Source of the DNA: CALAED01 sp937891035
GTDB taxonomy: Bacteria; Actinomycetota; Actinomycetes; Streptosporangiales; Streptosporangiaceae
Assembly (NCBI GenBank): GCA_035642125.1
Contig: DASQSZ010000429.1
Span: 1-44,189 of the forward strand
DNA length: 44,189 nucleotides
Direction of reading: 5' to 3'
How positions within the stretch are numbered: the stretch's first letter is position 1; each line of letters begins with the position of its first letter. The notes under the pieces are model-generated. The model did not search any database. It worked only from the letters and a program-made list of their open reading frames with translations, and was not told the DNA's origin. This document shows, piece by piece, positions 1 to 7,129 of the stretch. The position numbers and the translations under genes were made by a program.

Positions 1-1707
1 CAGGCGGGGCGGCCCGGCGAGGAGCCGACGGCGCCGACCGATCTGGTCACGCTGGTCGAGGCCGTACGGGAGGCGGCGGATCGGGCGCGCGTGCCGGCGC
101 AGCCCTCGCCTTGGCTGGACCCGCTGCCCGACGAGTACGTCCTGGAGACGCCGACCGCGCCGGGTGGCTCGGCGGCGCTGCCGGCGCCGGTGGCGATCGG
201 CGTCACCGATCTCCCCGCGGACCAAGCGCGGGCGCCGCTGGCCCTCGAGCTCGCCGCCGGCGGGCATGTCTACCTCGCCGGCGCGCCCCGCTCCGGCCGG
301 TCCACCGCGCTGCGCACGCTGGCCGGCGCGATCGCGTCGCTGAACACGCCGTACGACGTGCATCTGTACGCCATCGACTGCGGCGCGGGGGCGCTGTTGC
401 CGCTGGTGTCGCTGCCGCACTGCGGCGCCGTCGTCGGGCGCGAGCAGCTGGACCGGGTGGAGCGGCTGCTGGCCGCGCTGGCCGCCGAGGTGGCCAGGCG
501 GCAGCAGTTGCTGGCAGAGGCCGGGTTCGCCTCGCTCGCCGAACAGCGCGCCGCGGTCGCGGTGACCGAACGGCTGCCCTGGATGGTGCTGCTGCTCGAC
601 CAGTGGGAGGGGTTCGTCGCCGCCTTCGAGCACTACGACTACGGCCGGCTCGTGGACGCGGTGTTGCGGCTGTTGCGCGAGGGCGGCGCGGTCGGGTTGC
701 GCGCCGTGTTCGCCGGGGACCGCTCCGGGCTGCAGGGCCAGGTCTCGACGGTGTTCGACAAGCGCCTGGTCATGCGGATGGCGAGCCTGTCGGATTATGG
801 GTTCGCCGGGTTCAACGAACGTCAGGTGCCTTCCTTCATGCCGCCCGGGCGCGTACTCGAGCAGGTGGCGCCGGGCGAGCCGCTGCGCGAGTCACAGATC
901 GGCCTGCTCGATCCGGATCCGGCCGGGCCCGCCCAGGTGGCGGCGCTGCAGCGGATCGCGCGCGGGTGCGTGGCGCGTTATGGCAGGCTCACCCGGGCCC
1001 GCCGCCCGCTGCACGTGGACGAGCTGCCGGTACGCGTCACCTACGACGAGGCGCTCGCCCTCGACCCCGAGTTCACCGCGCCGTCCGTGCTGTGGGCGCT
1101 GGTCGGCGCGGGTGGCGACGAGCTGGCGCCGGTCGGCGCCGATCTGCTCGGCGACGGGCCCGGCTTCGTCGTGGCCGGGCCGCCGCGCTCGGGGCGCTCC
1201 ACCGCCCTGTGCACCATGGTGAAGTCGCTGCTCGACCCCAAGATCGGCCTCGTCCCCGTCGTCCTCGTCACGCCGCGGCGGTCCCCGCTGGCGGCGCTGG
1301 CCGGACGGCCCGGCGTGCTCGCCGTCCTCGACGGCACGGCCGAGGCCGCCGACCTGGAGGCGGCCATCGGCACCGAACACCGGTACGTCGTCGTGGTCGA
1401 CGACGCCGAACTGCTGGATGAGACCGAGCTGGACGACGCGCTGTCGGAGGTCCTGCGTACCGCGCGGGACGGCCAGCACGCCGTCGTCATCGGCGGCACC
1501 ACCGAAGACCTCGGCCGCGGCTATCGGGGCCTTTTGTCCGATGCCCGCAGGTCGCGGTCCGGCCTGCTGCTTGGGGTGCGATCGCCGGACGACGGCGAGC
1601 TACTCGGCCTGCGGCTGCCGCGCGGCACCCAGCCGGGCGGGCCGACCGGTCGGGGGCTGTTCGTCGCCACCGGCGTGGCCACGCCGGTCCAGGTGGCGCT
1701 GCCCTAG
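1..1707 (+). CDS. FtsK/SpoIIIE-family ATPase, EccC-like, 3' part only
   Basis: The frame is open from base 1, so the gene begins before the window; 568 residues are visible. Two P-loop ATPase modules of the FtsK/SpoIIIE/EccC type can be seen: the first has GAPRSGRST at visible residues 94-102 and a hydrophobic strand ending LLLD near 200; the second has GPPRSGRST at 393-401 and VVVVDDAE near 463-470. Both Walker A motifs carry Arg where Lys is normal, as is common in the C-terminal modules of this family, so they may bind nucleotide without efficient hydrolysis. The PWLDPLP linker before the first module is typical of EccC-like proteins. Known role of the family: membrane motor of type VII (ESX-like) secretion, binding WXG100 substrates. 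A WXG100 gene lies directly downstream on the other strand. It could instead be one of the non-ESX FtsK-like proteins of actinomycetes. Confidence 0.85.
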   Translation, partial: QAGRPGEEPTAPTDLVTLVEAVREAADRARVPAQPSPWLDPLPDEYVLETPTAPGGSAALPAPVAIGVTDLPADQARAPLALELAAGGHVYLAGAPRSGRSTALRTLAGAIASLNTPYDVHLYAIDCGAGALLPLVSLPHCGAVVGREQLDRVERLLAALAAEVARRQQLLAEAGFASLAEQRAAVAVTERLPWMVLLLDQWEGFVAAFEHYDYGRLVDAVLRLLREGGAVGLRAVFAGDRSGLQGQVSTVFDKRLVMRMASLSDYGFAGFNERQVPSFMPPGRVLEQVAPGEPLRESQIGLLDPDPAGPAQVAALQRIARGCVARYGRLTRARRPLHVDELPVRVTYDEALALDPEFTAPSVLWALVGAGGDELAPVGADLLGDGPGFVVAGPPRSGRSTALCTMVKSLLDPKIGLVPVVLVTPRRSPLAALAGRPGVLAVLDGTAEAADLEAAIGTEHRYVVVVDDAELLDETELDDALSEVLRTARDGQHAVVIGGTTEDLGRGYRGLLSDARRSRSGLLLGVRSPDDGELLGLRLPRGTQPGGPTGRGLFVATGVATPVQVALP

Positions 1708-1708
1708 G

Positions 1709-1978
1709 TCACCTGGTCGCGGCCTCGATGTTCTGGATGGAGGTTCGCACGTCCTTGCTGCCCTGCTCCAGCGCCAGGGCCATCTTGTCGAACGAGCCCT
1801 TCGCCTCTTGCCAGGTGCTGCGGAACCGGTCGGCGCCGGGGCCCCACCAGATGGCCGTGCTGTTGACCGTGTTGCCGTTGAGATCTTTGATCAGTGCGTC
1901 GAGATTCTTCGCGTGCTTGCTGAAGATCCGCGCGAGATTTTCCATCTCGCCGATACTGCCGCCGCGCTTGTCAGCCAT
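1709..1978 (-). CDS. WXG100-family small secreted protein
   Basis: An 89-residue, helix-rich protein without signal peptide. WWG at residues 44-46 sits in the middle between two predicted helices, the hallmark of the ESAT-6/CFP-10 (WXG100) family, and the length is normal. These proteins form helical-hairpin dimers exported by type VII secretion through an EccC ATPase. The ATG start has a GAAGGG Shine-Dalgarno sequence about 8 bases upstream. The stop codon lies one base from the stop of the convergent EccC-like gene. No clear C-terminal YxxxD/E export signal is present, so a partner protein may carry it. Confidence 0.88.
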   Translation of the reverse strand: MADKRGGSIGEMENLARIFSKHAKNLDALIKDLNGNTVNSTAIWWGPGADRFRSTWQEAKGSFDKMALALEQGSKDVRTSIQNIEAATR

Positions 1979-1992
1979 TGCCGAATCCCTTC

Positions 1993-2008
1993 ATCTCGAC
2001 ATCTCGAC
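1993..2008 (-). repeat. 8-bp tandem repeat ahead of the WXG100 ribosome site
   Basis: ATCTCGAC occurs twice head to tail. On the coding strand of the WXG100 gene it lies immediately before the Shine-Dalgarno sequence, within the probable 5' leader. Confidence 0.6.
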
Positions 2009-2120
2009 GCACGGGATCGCACATCGTCCTCAGCTTAGGGACCCCCGGCCTTCCACCATCGTCGCAACAGCCGATGACCGCTTCCGGTCAGGCGGTGACG
2101 CTCCGTGCTTTTCTGACAGT

Positions 2121-2160
2121 CCCTTCACTCATCTTCACTCGCCTGCACTGACCTGCACTC
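2121..2160 (+). repeat. Four 10-bp direct repeats, NNCTKCACTS
   Basis: Units CCCTTCACTC, ATCTTCACTC, GCCTGCACTG and ACCTGCACTC follow each other with an exact 10-bp period, placing the CTKCACT core on the same face of the helix each time. Function unknown; a cooperative regulator-binding site is one possibility. Confidence 0.65.
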
Positions 2161-2270
2161 ATCGACATCGCCGTCGCGCCGGTCACTCGGGTAACAAGGC
2201 CGGCCGAAACAGCGGCCGAAAGAGAGCACGCCAAGAATTGCGCCGCGATGGCATCACATCGGCACTATCA

Positions 2271-2320
2271 GGTCATAGACGGTCATAGACGACCGTGACA
2301 GGTCATCAACTGTCATGAAC
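2271..2320 (+). repeat. 10-bp period repeat array with GGTCAT cores
   Basis: Two perfect GGTCATAGAC units are followed by a divergent unit (GACCGTGACA), then GGTCATCAAC and TGTCATGAAC, all in 10-bp register. The array ends about 95 bp before the carboxylase start codon, upstream of the likely promoter, where an activator or repressor could bind. The function is inferred from position only. Confidence 0.65.
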
Positions 2321-2414
2321 GGCGCATCGGCGGGAACTATGCAAGCCCGGCGATCGCTCGTCCGGGCGGTTGCCTAGACTTCTGGTTCTGGCGAGGGCAG
2401 ACGGAGGAGACGCC

Positions 2415-4205
2415 GTGCGCAAAGTGTTGATCGCCAATCGTGGCGAGATCGCGGTCCGCATCGTCCGGGCCTGCCGGGACGCGGGCCTGACCAGCGTCGC
2501 CGTCTACGCTGCGCAAGACATCGACGCGCTGCACGTGACGATGGCCGACGAGGCGTACGCCCTGGACGGTCAGACCGCGGCCGAGAGCTACTTGGCCATC
2601 GACAAGCTCATCAAGGTCGCTCAGCAGGCGCAGGCGGACGCCGTCCACCCCGGCTACGGGTTCCTCGCCGAGAACGCCGGCTTCGCCGAAGCGGTCGAGG
2701 CCGCCGGCCTGACCTGGATCGGGCCGCCTCCGGCGGCGATCATCGCGCTCGGCGACAAGGTGCAGGCCAGGCACATCGCGCAGCGGGTCGGCGCGCCCCT
2801 GGTCCCCGGCACGGCGGAGCCGGTGTCCGGGGCCGACGAGGTCGTCGCGTTCGCCCGTGAGCACGGCTTGCCGATCGCGATCAAGGCGGCGTACGGCGGC
2901 GGCGGGCGCGGGCTCAAGGTGGCCAGGTCGATCGAGGAGATACCCGAGCTGTACGACTCGGCGGTGCGCGAGGCCGTCGGGGCGTTCGGCCGCGGCGAAT
3001 GCTTCGTCGAGCGCTACCTGGACCGGCCACGGCACGTCGAGACCCAATGCCTCGCCGACCGGCACGGAAACGTCGTGGTCGTCTCCACCCGCGACTGCTC
3101 CTTGCAGCGGCGCCACCAAAAGCTCGTCGAGGAGGCGCCTGCCCCCTTCCTCAGCGACGAACAGGTCCGCGTGCTGTATGAGTCGTCCAAGGCGATCTTG
3201 GTCGAGGCGGGGTACGTCGGCGCCGGCACCTGCGAGTTCCTCGTCGGGCAGGACGGCACGATCTCCTTCCTCGAGGTCAACACCCGGTTGCAGGTCGAGC
3301 ATCCGGTGACCGAGGAGGTCACCGGCATCGACCTGGTCACAGAGATGTTCCGCATCGCGGCCGGCGAACCGCTCGGGTACGCCGACCCGCCGCTGCGCGG
3401 GCACGCCATCGAGTTCCGCGTCAACGCCGAAGACGCCGGCCGCGGCTTCCTGCCGGCCCCCGGCACGCTCACTCGGTGGCGCCCGCCCGCCGGTCCGGGC
3501 GTACGGCTCGACACCGGCTATGAGCAGGGCCAGACCGTGCCGCAGGCGTTCGACTCGCTCATCGCCAAGCTCATCGTCACCGGGGCGACCCGGGCACAGG
3601 CGATCGAACGGGCCAGGCGGGCGATCGCCGAGTTCGAACTCGCCGGAATGCCGACCGTGCTGCCCTTCCACGCGGCCGTGCTGACCGATCCGGCCTTCAC
3701 CGCCGAGCCGTTCAGCGTGCACACGCGATGGATCGAGACCGAGTTCGACAACACGATCCCGCCGCATGAGGCCGGGGCGGGCGCGACCGACGCGAACGGC
3801 ACGGGCGGCGATGGCGGCGCCGATGGTGTGAACGGCGCACGGGAACGGGTCACGGTCGAGGTCGGCGGCAAGCGGATCGAGGTGGTGCTGCCGGCCTCGC
3901 TCGGCGCCGGCGCCGCCGCCGGCGCCCCGGCCGCGGGCAAGGGGCCCCCCAAGCGCGGCCGGGCGGGCAGGTCGCAGGCGCAGGCGGGCGGCGACGCCCT
4001 GGTCAGCCCGATGCAGGGCACCATAGTCAAGATCCTCGTAGCGGACGGCGGCACCGTCGCCGCCGGCGACCCCGTCGTCGTGCTCGAGGCCATGAAGATG
4101 GAACAACCGCTCACCGCGCACAAGGCCGGCACCATCTCCGGGCTGACGGCCGAAGTCGGCCAGACGGTCTCGAGCGGGGCGCCGATCTGCGAGATCAAGG
4201 ACTGA
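2415..4205 (+). CDS. Acyl-CoA carboxylase alpha subunit (biotin carboxylase + BCCP)
   Basis: A 596-residue fusion, the usual size of actinobacterial acyl-CoA carboxylase alpha chains. The biotin carboxylase N-terminal domain starts VLIANRGEIAVRI; the ATP-grasp domain (about 115-315) has the glycine loop AYGGGGRGLKV and the EVNTRLQVEHPVTEE motif; the biotin carboxylase C-terminal domain follows; an Ala/Gly-rich linker leads to the BCCP domain with AMKM, whose Lys near 561 is biotinylated. It carboxylates biotin with ATP and bicarbonate for transfer to acetyl- or propionyl-CoA by a separate beta subunit, not seen in this window. The GTG start was chosen because GGAGGAGA lies five bases upstream; the longer frame from a TTG at 2370 lacks such a site. 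It resembles AccA1/AccA3 proteins, but the exact subclass is unclear. Confidence 0.95.
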   Translation: MRKVLIANRGEIAVRIVRACRDAGLTSVAVYAAQDIDALHVTMADEAYALDGQTAAESYLAIDKLIKVAQQAQADAVHPGYGFLAENAGFAEAVEAAGLTWIGPPPAAIIALGDKVQARHIAQRVGAPLVPGTAEPVSGADEVVAFAREHGLPIAIKAAYGGGGRGLKVARSIEEIPELYDSAVREAVGAFGRGECFVERYLDRPRHVETQCLADRHGNVVVVSTRDCSLQRRHQKLVEEAPAPFLSDEQVRVLYESSKAILVEAGYVGAGTCEFLVGQDGTISFLEVNTRLQVEHPVTEEVTGIDLVTEMFRIAAGEPLGYADPPLRGHAIEFRVNAEDAGRGFLPAPGTLTRWRPPAGPGVRLDTGYEQGQTVPQAFDSLIAKLIVTGATRAQAIERARRAIAEFELAGMPTVLPFHAAVLTDPAFTAEPFSVHTRWIETEFDNTIPPHEAGAGATDANGTGGDGGADGVNGARERVTVEVGGKRIEVVLPASLGAGAAAGAPAAGKGPPKRGRAGRSQAQAGGDALVSPMQGTIVKILVADGGTVAAGDPVVVLEAMKMEQPLTAHKAGTISGLTAEVGQTVSSGAPICEIKD

Positions 4206-4298
4206 TGGGGTGTTATGCCCTGGCTCGTCTGCGGGCGGTATACCGGGTCTGCCAACGCCTCCGCACTTGTCACACGCGTCGGCTAAGGTAGGCGACCC

Positions 4299-4991
4299 AT
4301 GAACCGCCGAACCCTCCCGACCCTTTTCGCCGCCTGCGCCGTCGTTGTGACGGCCGCCGGTGTTGGCGCGCCCTCTTCCTTCGCGGCCGGCATCGACCCC
4401 GAGGTCGTGGCCCAATCGATCGCGGAGGACGGCTATTACATCGACTCGGGCGCGCAGTACCTCCAGGCCGACGCCGCACAAGATCAACTCCGCTCGCAGC
4501 TGGAGCGCTCGAAGAGCCCGGTCTTCGTCGCCGTCCTTCCGGCGGGCACCAGCCTCAGCCCGGTCCAGGTCTACCGCCTGGCCAAACGCGATGGCACCTA
4601 CGCCGTGCTCACCGGCGGCAAGCTGCGGGCGGCGTCCACCACCCTGTCCACCGCACGCGTCAACAGCGCCGTCTCCCAGGCCGTACGCACGCACGGGGGC
4701 GATCCCGGAGCGGCCGTCGTCGCCTTCGTCCGCCTGACCAACGGCACGACGAAGCCGGCCACGAGCATCCGGCGATCCGCGACCCCCACGCCCACCCGCA
4801 CGACGCCGGCCGCCGAACCGTCGGCGGAGCCTTCGGCGAGCTCCGCGCCGGCCGCGGCCGCCGAGGAAAACGAAGGCGGCGGCAACGGGCCGCTGCTCGC
4901 ACTCGTCGGCGTCCTGGGGCTCGTTCTCGCCGCCGGCGTTGGATACTGGGTATATCGCCGCGGACACGGACCGAGGAAGTCTCCGGTCTGA
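4299..4991 (+). CDS. Membrane-anchored extracytoplasmic protein, TPM/YgcG-like
   Basis: A 230-residue protein: Sec-type signal sequence (about 1-29, AxA-like end FAAG), a globular extracellular domain (about 30-150), a Pro/Thr/Ser/Ala-rich linker (about 155-195), one membrane helix (about 198-220) and a short basic tail. The ectodomain (GYYIDS ... QLRSQLE ... VFVAVLP) resembles the TPM fold and is clearly related to the ectodomain of the next gene, suggesting a tandem duplication. No catalytic residues can be assigned. It is 58 bp from the next gene, probably co-transcribed. Function unknown; TPM proteins have been linked to envelope or photosystem maintenance and phosphatase activity. Confidence 0.75.
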   Translation: MNRRTLPTLFAACAVVVTAAGVGAPSSFAAGIDPEVVAQSIAEDGYYIDSGAQYLQADAAQDQLRSQLERSKSPVFVAVLPAGTSLSPVQVYRLAKRDGTYAVLTGGKLRAASTTLSTARVNSAVSQAVRTHGGDPGAAVVAFVRLTNGTTKPATSIRRSATPTPTRTTPAAEPSAEPSASSAPAAAAEENEGGGNGPLLALVGVLGLVLAAGVGYWVYRRGHGPRKSPV

Positions 4992-5049
4992 GCCCGGAAC
5001 CAGGCGCCGTCCACGTTCGTCGTGGAGGGCAAGGAGGAAGACTGAGACC

Positions 5050-6372
5050 ATGAACTCCGCGTCAACATCGACTTTCGCCACCAGCCTGCGCCGTGTCGGG
5101 ATCCCGGCTGCGCTGGTGGTCGTGATCATGCTGCTTTCCGGGCTCTTCCAGCCCGCCCACGCCGACACCGTGTCCCAAATCGCGAACGGGCTGCGCAGTT
5201 CCAAGCTGTACGTGACCACCGACGCCGGCAACGTAATGTCGCCCGCGGCGCAAAATCAGGTCAGGTCGGCACTGAACAACGCCAACGACGTCGACATCCG
5301 CGTCGTCGTCACCAAGTCCGGCGTCACCGCGCAACAGATGGGCCGGATGCTGAGTTCGGTCGAGCAGCGGGTGGGCTCCGGCGACACCTACCTCGGTGTC
5401 ACCACCGAGGGCGACATCGCGGGCATCTCCAAGAAGCTGTCCAGCAAGGAGATGAACCAGCTCATCTCCCAGACCAGCGGTGATCTGCCGTCCAGGCTGA
5501 CGCAGTTCGCCGACCTCGCCGACAACAAGGCGGCGGACAAGGCCAAGTCGAGCGCGATCACCGGCTTTGTGATCTTGGGCGTGCTCGTCCTTCTCGCGTT
5601 CGGAGTGGTGGCCCTGGTCCTCACGGCCCGCCGGCGCCGCCGGGAGCGCGAGGCACGGCAGATGGCCGAGCTCAAGCAGAGCGTGGACGAGGACGTCACA
5701 CTGCTGGGCGAGGACATCAGCGGCCTCGACCTCGACGTCACCGACCCGCGGCTCGACCCGGACACCCGCGACGACTACGCCCGCGCCCTGGACTCCTACG
5801 ACTCGGCCAAGGCCGCCGTGGCGGCCGCGCAACGTCCGAGCGACATGGAGAACGTGACCAAGGCGCTGGAGGACGGTCGCTACTACATGACGGCGGTCCG
5901 CGCCAGGCTGGCCGGCGACGCGGTGCCGGAGCGGCGCGCGCCATGCTTCTTCAACCCGCAGCACGGCCCGTCGGTGGAGGATGTGGACTGGGCTCCGCCG
6001 GGCGCCAGGCCGCGGCAGGTCCCGGCGTGCGCGGCCGACGCTGAGCGCGTGCGGCGCGGCGAGGACCCCGACTCCAGGCTGGTCGGCGTCGGCGGCAACC
6101 GCAGGCCGTACTGGGAGGCCGGGCCCGCCTACGGGCCCTACGCCGGCGGCTACTACTCCGGCTTCGGCGGCGCCGACCTGCTCAGCGGCGTCCTCATCGG
6201 CACCGCGCTCGGCTCGATGTTCAGCGGCGGCTTCGGCGGCGGCTGGGGCGGCGGCGGCTTCGGCGACCCCAGTGGCGGCTTCGGCGGCGACGGCGGCGAC
6301 GTCGGCGGCGGCTGGGACTTCGGGAGCGGTGACTTCGGCGGCGGGGGTGACTTCGGCGGAGGCGATTTCTGA
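5050..6372 (+). CDS. TPM/YgcG-like membrane protein with glycine-rich tail
   Basis: A 440-residue protein with an N-terminal membrane/signal segment (about 15-40, ending AHA), a TPM-like ectodomain (about 42-165; KLYVTTDAG ... VDIRVVVTKSG), a second membrane helix (about 175-197), a cytoplasmic segment rich in charged residues and a strongly Gly/Phe/Asp-rich C-terminus. This order (TPM, helix, glycine tail) is that of the YgcG family. A frame open from 4939 extends upstream, but ATG 5050 is preferred: it gives a clean signal sequence, and GGAGGA lies 11 bases before it. It is paralogous to the preceding gene in the ectodomain. Role unknown, presumably in the cell envelope. Confidence 0.8.
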   Translation: MNSASTSTFATSLRRVGIPAALVVVIMLLSGLFQPAHADTVSQIANGLRSSKLYVTTDAGNVMSPAAQNQVRSALNNANDVDIRVVVTKSGVTAQQMGRMLSSVEQRVGSGDTYLGVTTEGDIAGISKKLSSKEMNQLISQTSGDLPSRLTQFADLADNKAADKAKSSAITGFVILGVLVLLAFGVVALVLTARRRRREREARQMAELKQSVDEDVTLLGEDISGLDLDVTDPRLDPDTRDDYARALDSYDSAKAAVAAAQRPSDMENVTKALEDGRYYMTAVRARLAGDAVPERRAPCFFNPQHGPSVEDVDWAPPGARPRQVPACAADAERVRRGEDPDSRLVGVGGNRRPYWEAGPAYGPYAGGYYSGFGGADLLSGVLIGTALGSMFSGGFGGGWGGGGFGDPSGGFGGDGGDVGGGWDFGSGDFGGGGDFGGGDF

Positions 6373-6377
6373 CCCGG

Positions 6378-6689
6378 TTGCCGGGTGATCCGGGGCTCTG
6401 GCGCCGACTGCGATACGCGCTGGGGTTCCGGTTGCCTGCGGAGAACCTCGACTGGGTGCGACACGACTTGACCGACGCGGGGTGGCGTGGCCGGATGATG
6501 GCCCGCCACCTCGCGATCATTTTGCCCTGCTGCGTCGTCCTCGCCGCGCTGCCGGCCGAGTGGTGGATCCGCCTGCTGGTGCCGGCGCTGGCCCTTTCCG
6601 CGAGCAGCTTCGTCGTCCTCCTCACCGCGGCCGACCTGCGCGCCGCGCGACTGCATCAGCACGGCCTGCGCGCCCCCGGCGACCCCTAG
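6378..6689 (+). CDS. DUF5313-family small membrane protein
   Basis: A 103-residue protein with an N-terminal LWRRLRYALGFRLP motif, a WVRHDLT segment and two adjacent membrane helices (about 45-85), ending in a short polar tail with LHQHGL. This matches the actinobacterial DUF5313 pattern as I recall it. The start is a TTG only five bases after the stop of the TPM-like gene, so translation is probably coupled; no better start is in frame. Function unknown. Confidence 0.7.
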   Translation: MPGDPGLWRRLRYALGFRLPAENLDWVRHDLTDAGWRGRMMARHLAIILPCCVVLAALPAEWWIRLLVPALALSASSFVVLLTAADLRAARLHQHGLRAPGDP

Positions 6690-7023
6690 AGCGCCGGTCC
6701 CGTATTCATGCGGCCGATTTGGTGCAGCGCTGTGCATCCGCCGATGCCCATAAGACGCGGCACGAAACCGCAACACGTCGCCATCATCTCCGCGAAATCG
6801 CCATCCTCCAAGCGACAGAAACCACCTACCCAAAAGCACGCTAAGTGTCGCACTAAATCGGAGCGCGAGGCAGTCACCTGCATGGATAACACGAAGCAAG
6901 TCCGGGCGGACTTTGAGTGATCTGCGGCGCGACGTGCCAGTCCAGCCGAATCAGCTCCGCCGGACAGGTATGAGGTAACACGTCACGGTAAGCAATCGGC
7001 ACCGCAATACGGATGTTCCATAA
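6690..7023. other. AT-richer intergenic region at the left edge of the nitroso cluster
   Basis: There is no gene I can support here. Base composition is visibly richer in A/T than in the flanking housekeeping genes. Short open frames exist (for example 70 codons at 6708-6920) but lack ribosome sites and recognisable sequence. The region may mark the boundary of acquired DNA; no tRNA, integrase or att-like repeat is visible. Confidence 0.5.
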
Positions 7024-7052
7024 TTGACACATCAGGAACACTCGTGTATTTT
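7024..7052 (+). promoter_or_regulatory. Sigma-70-like promoter of the nitroso cluster
   Basis: TTGACA (7024-7029) is a perfect -35 hexamer; TATTTT (7047-7052) follows after 17 bp and is preceded by TG-rich sequence. Transcription would start near 7059, upstream of the palindrome and the sznE-like gene. This is the clearest housekeeping-type promoter in the window. Confidence 0.65.
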
Positions 7053-7066
7053 GCCGTTTACTCCGT

Positions 7067-7088
7067 TATATTGACTTTAGTCAATATA
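7067..7088. promoter_or_regulatory. Perfect 22-bp palindrome, probable operator
   Basis: TATATTGAC (7067-7075) and its exact reverse complement (7080-7088) are separated by TTTA. It lies just after the predicted transcription start, where a dimeric TetR/MarR/GntR-type repressor would block transcription. As RNA it could also fold into an AU-rich hairpin, but without a downstream U-run it does not look like a terminator. No regulator gene is in the cluster. Confidence 0.65.
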
Positions 7089-7117
7089 GACTTAACATGT
7101 TCTCCATTGCCCAATCT

Positions 7118-7124
7118 AAGGAGG
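7118..7124 (+). promoter_or_regulatory. Shine-Dalgarno sequence fixing the TTG start of the sznE-like gene
   Basis: AAGGAGG ends five bases before TTG 7130, an ideal distance. The in-frame ATG at 7097 has no such site, and the ATG at 7134 is out of frame, so TTG 7130 is preferred. Confidence 0.7.
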
Positions 7125-7129
7125 AGTCG

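Larger units (their letters stand above)
1979..2414. other. 436-bp intergenic region rich in short tandem repeats
   Basis: The region between the divergent WXG100 gene and the acyl-CoA carboxylase gene has no convincing gene. It holds an 8-bp tandem repeat, two separate arrays with 10-bp period (listed separately), and two copies of CGGCCGAAA 12 bp apart (2201-2209 and 2213-2221). A TANNNT-type -10 candidate, TAGACT, is at 2375-2380, but I see no good -35 box. Confidence 0.6.

Noticed and set aside
2337..5231. A 964-codon open frame on the minus strand opposite the carboxylase gene
   Set aside because: It is antisense to a well-supported gene, has no ribosome site, and its Arg/Gly/Asp-rich composition is the usual shadow of high-GC coding DNA.
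6708..6920. A 70-codon frame in the AT-richer spacer
   Set aside because: There is no Shine-Dalgarno sequence, no recognisable sequence, and it overlaps other short frames on both strands.
7067..7088. The AT-rich palindrome as a transcription terminator
   Set aside because: It lies after a strong promoter and before the gene, has an AT-rich stem and no U-run, which suits an operator better.
7097..7129. ATG 7097 as start of the methyltransferase
   Set aside because: It lacks a ribosome site, whereas TTG 7130 has a perfect AAGGAGG; the extra 11 residues show no family similarity.
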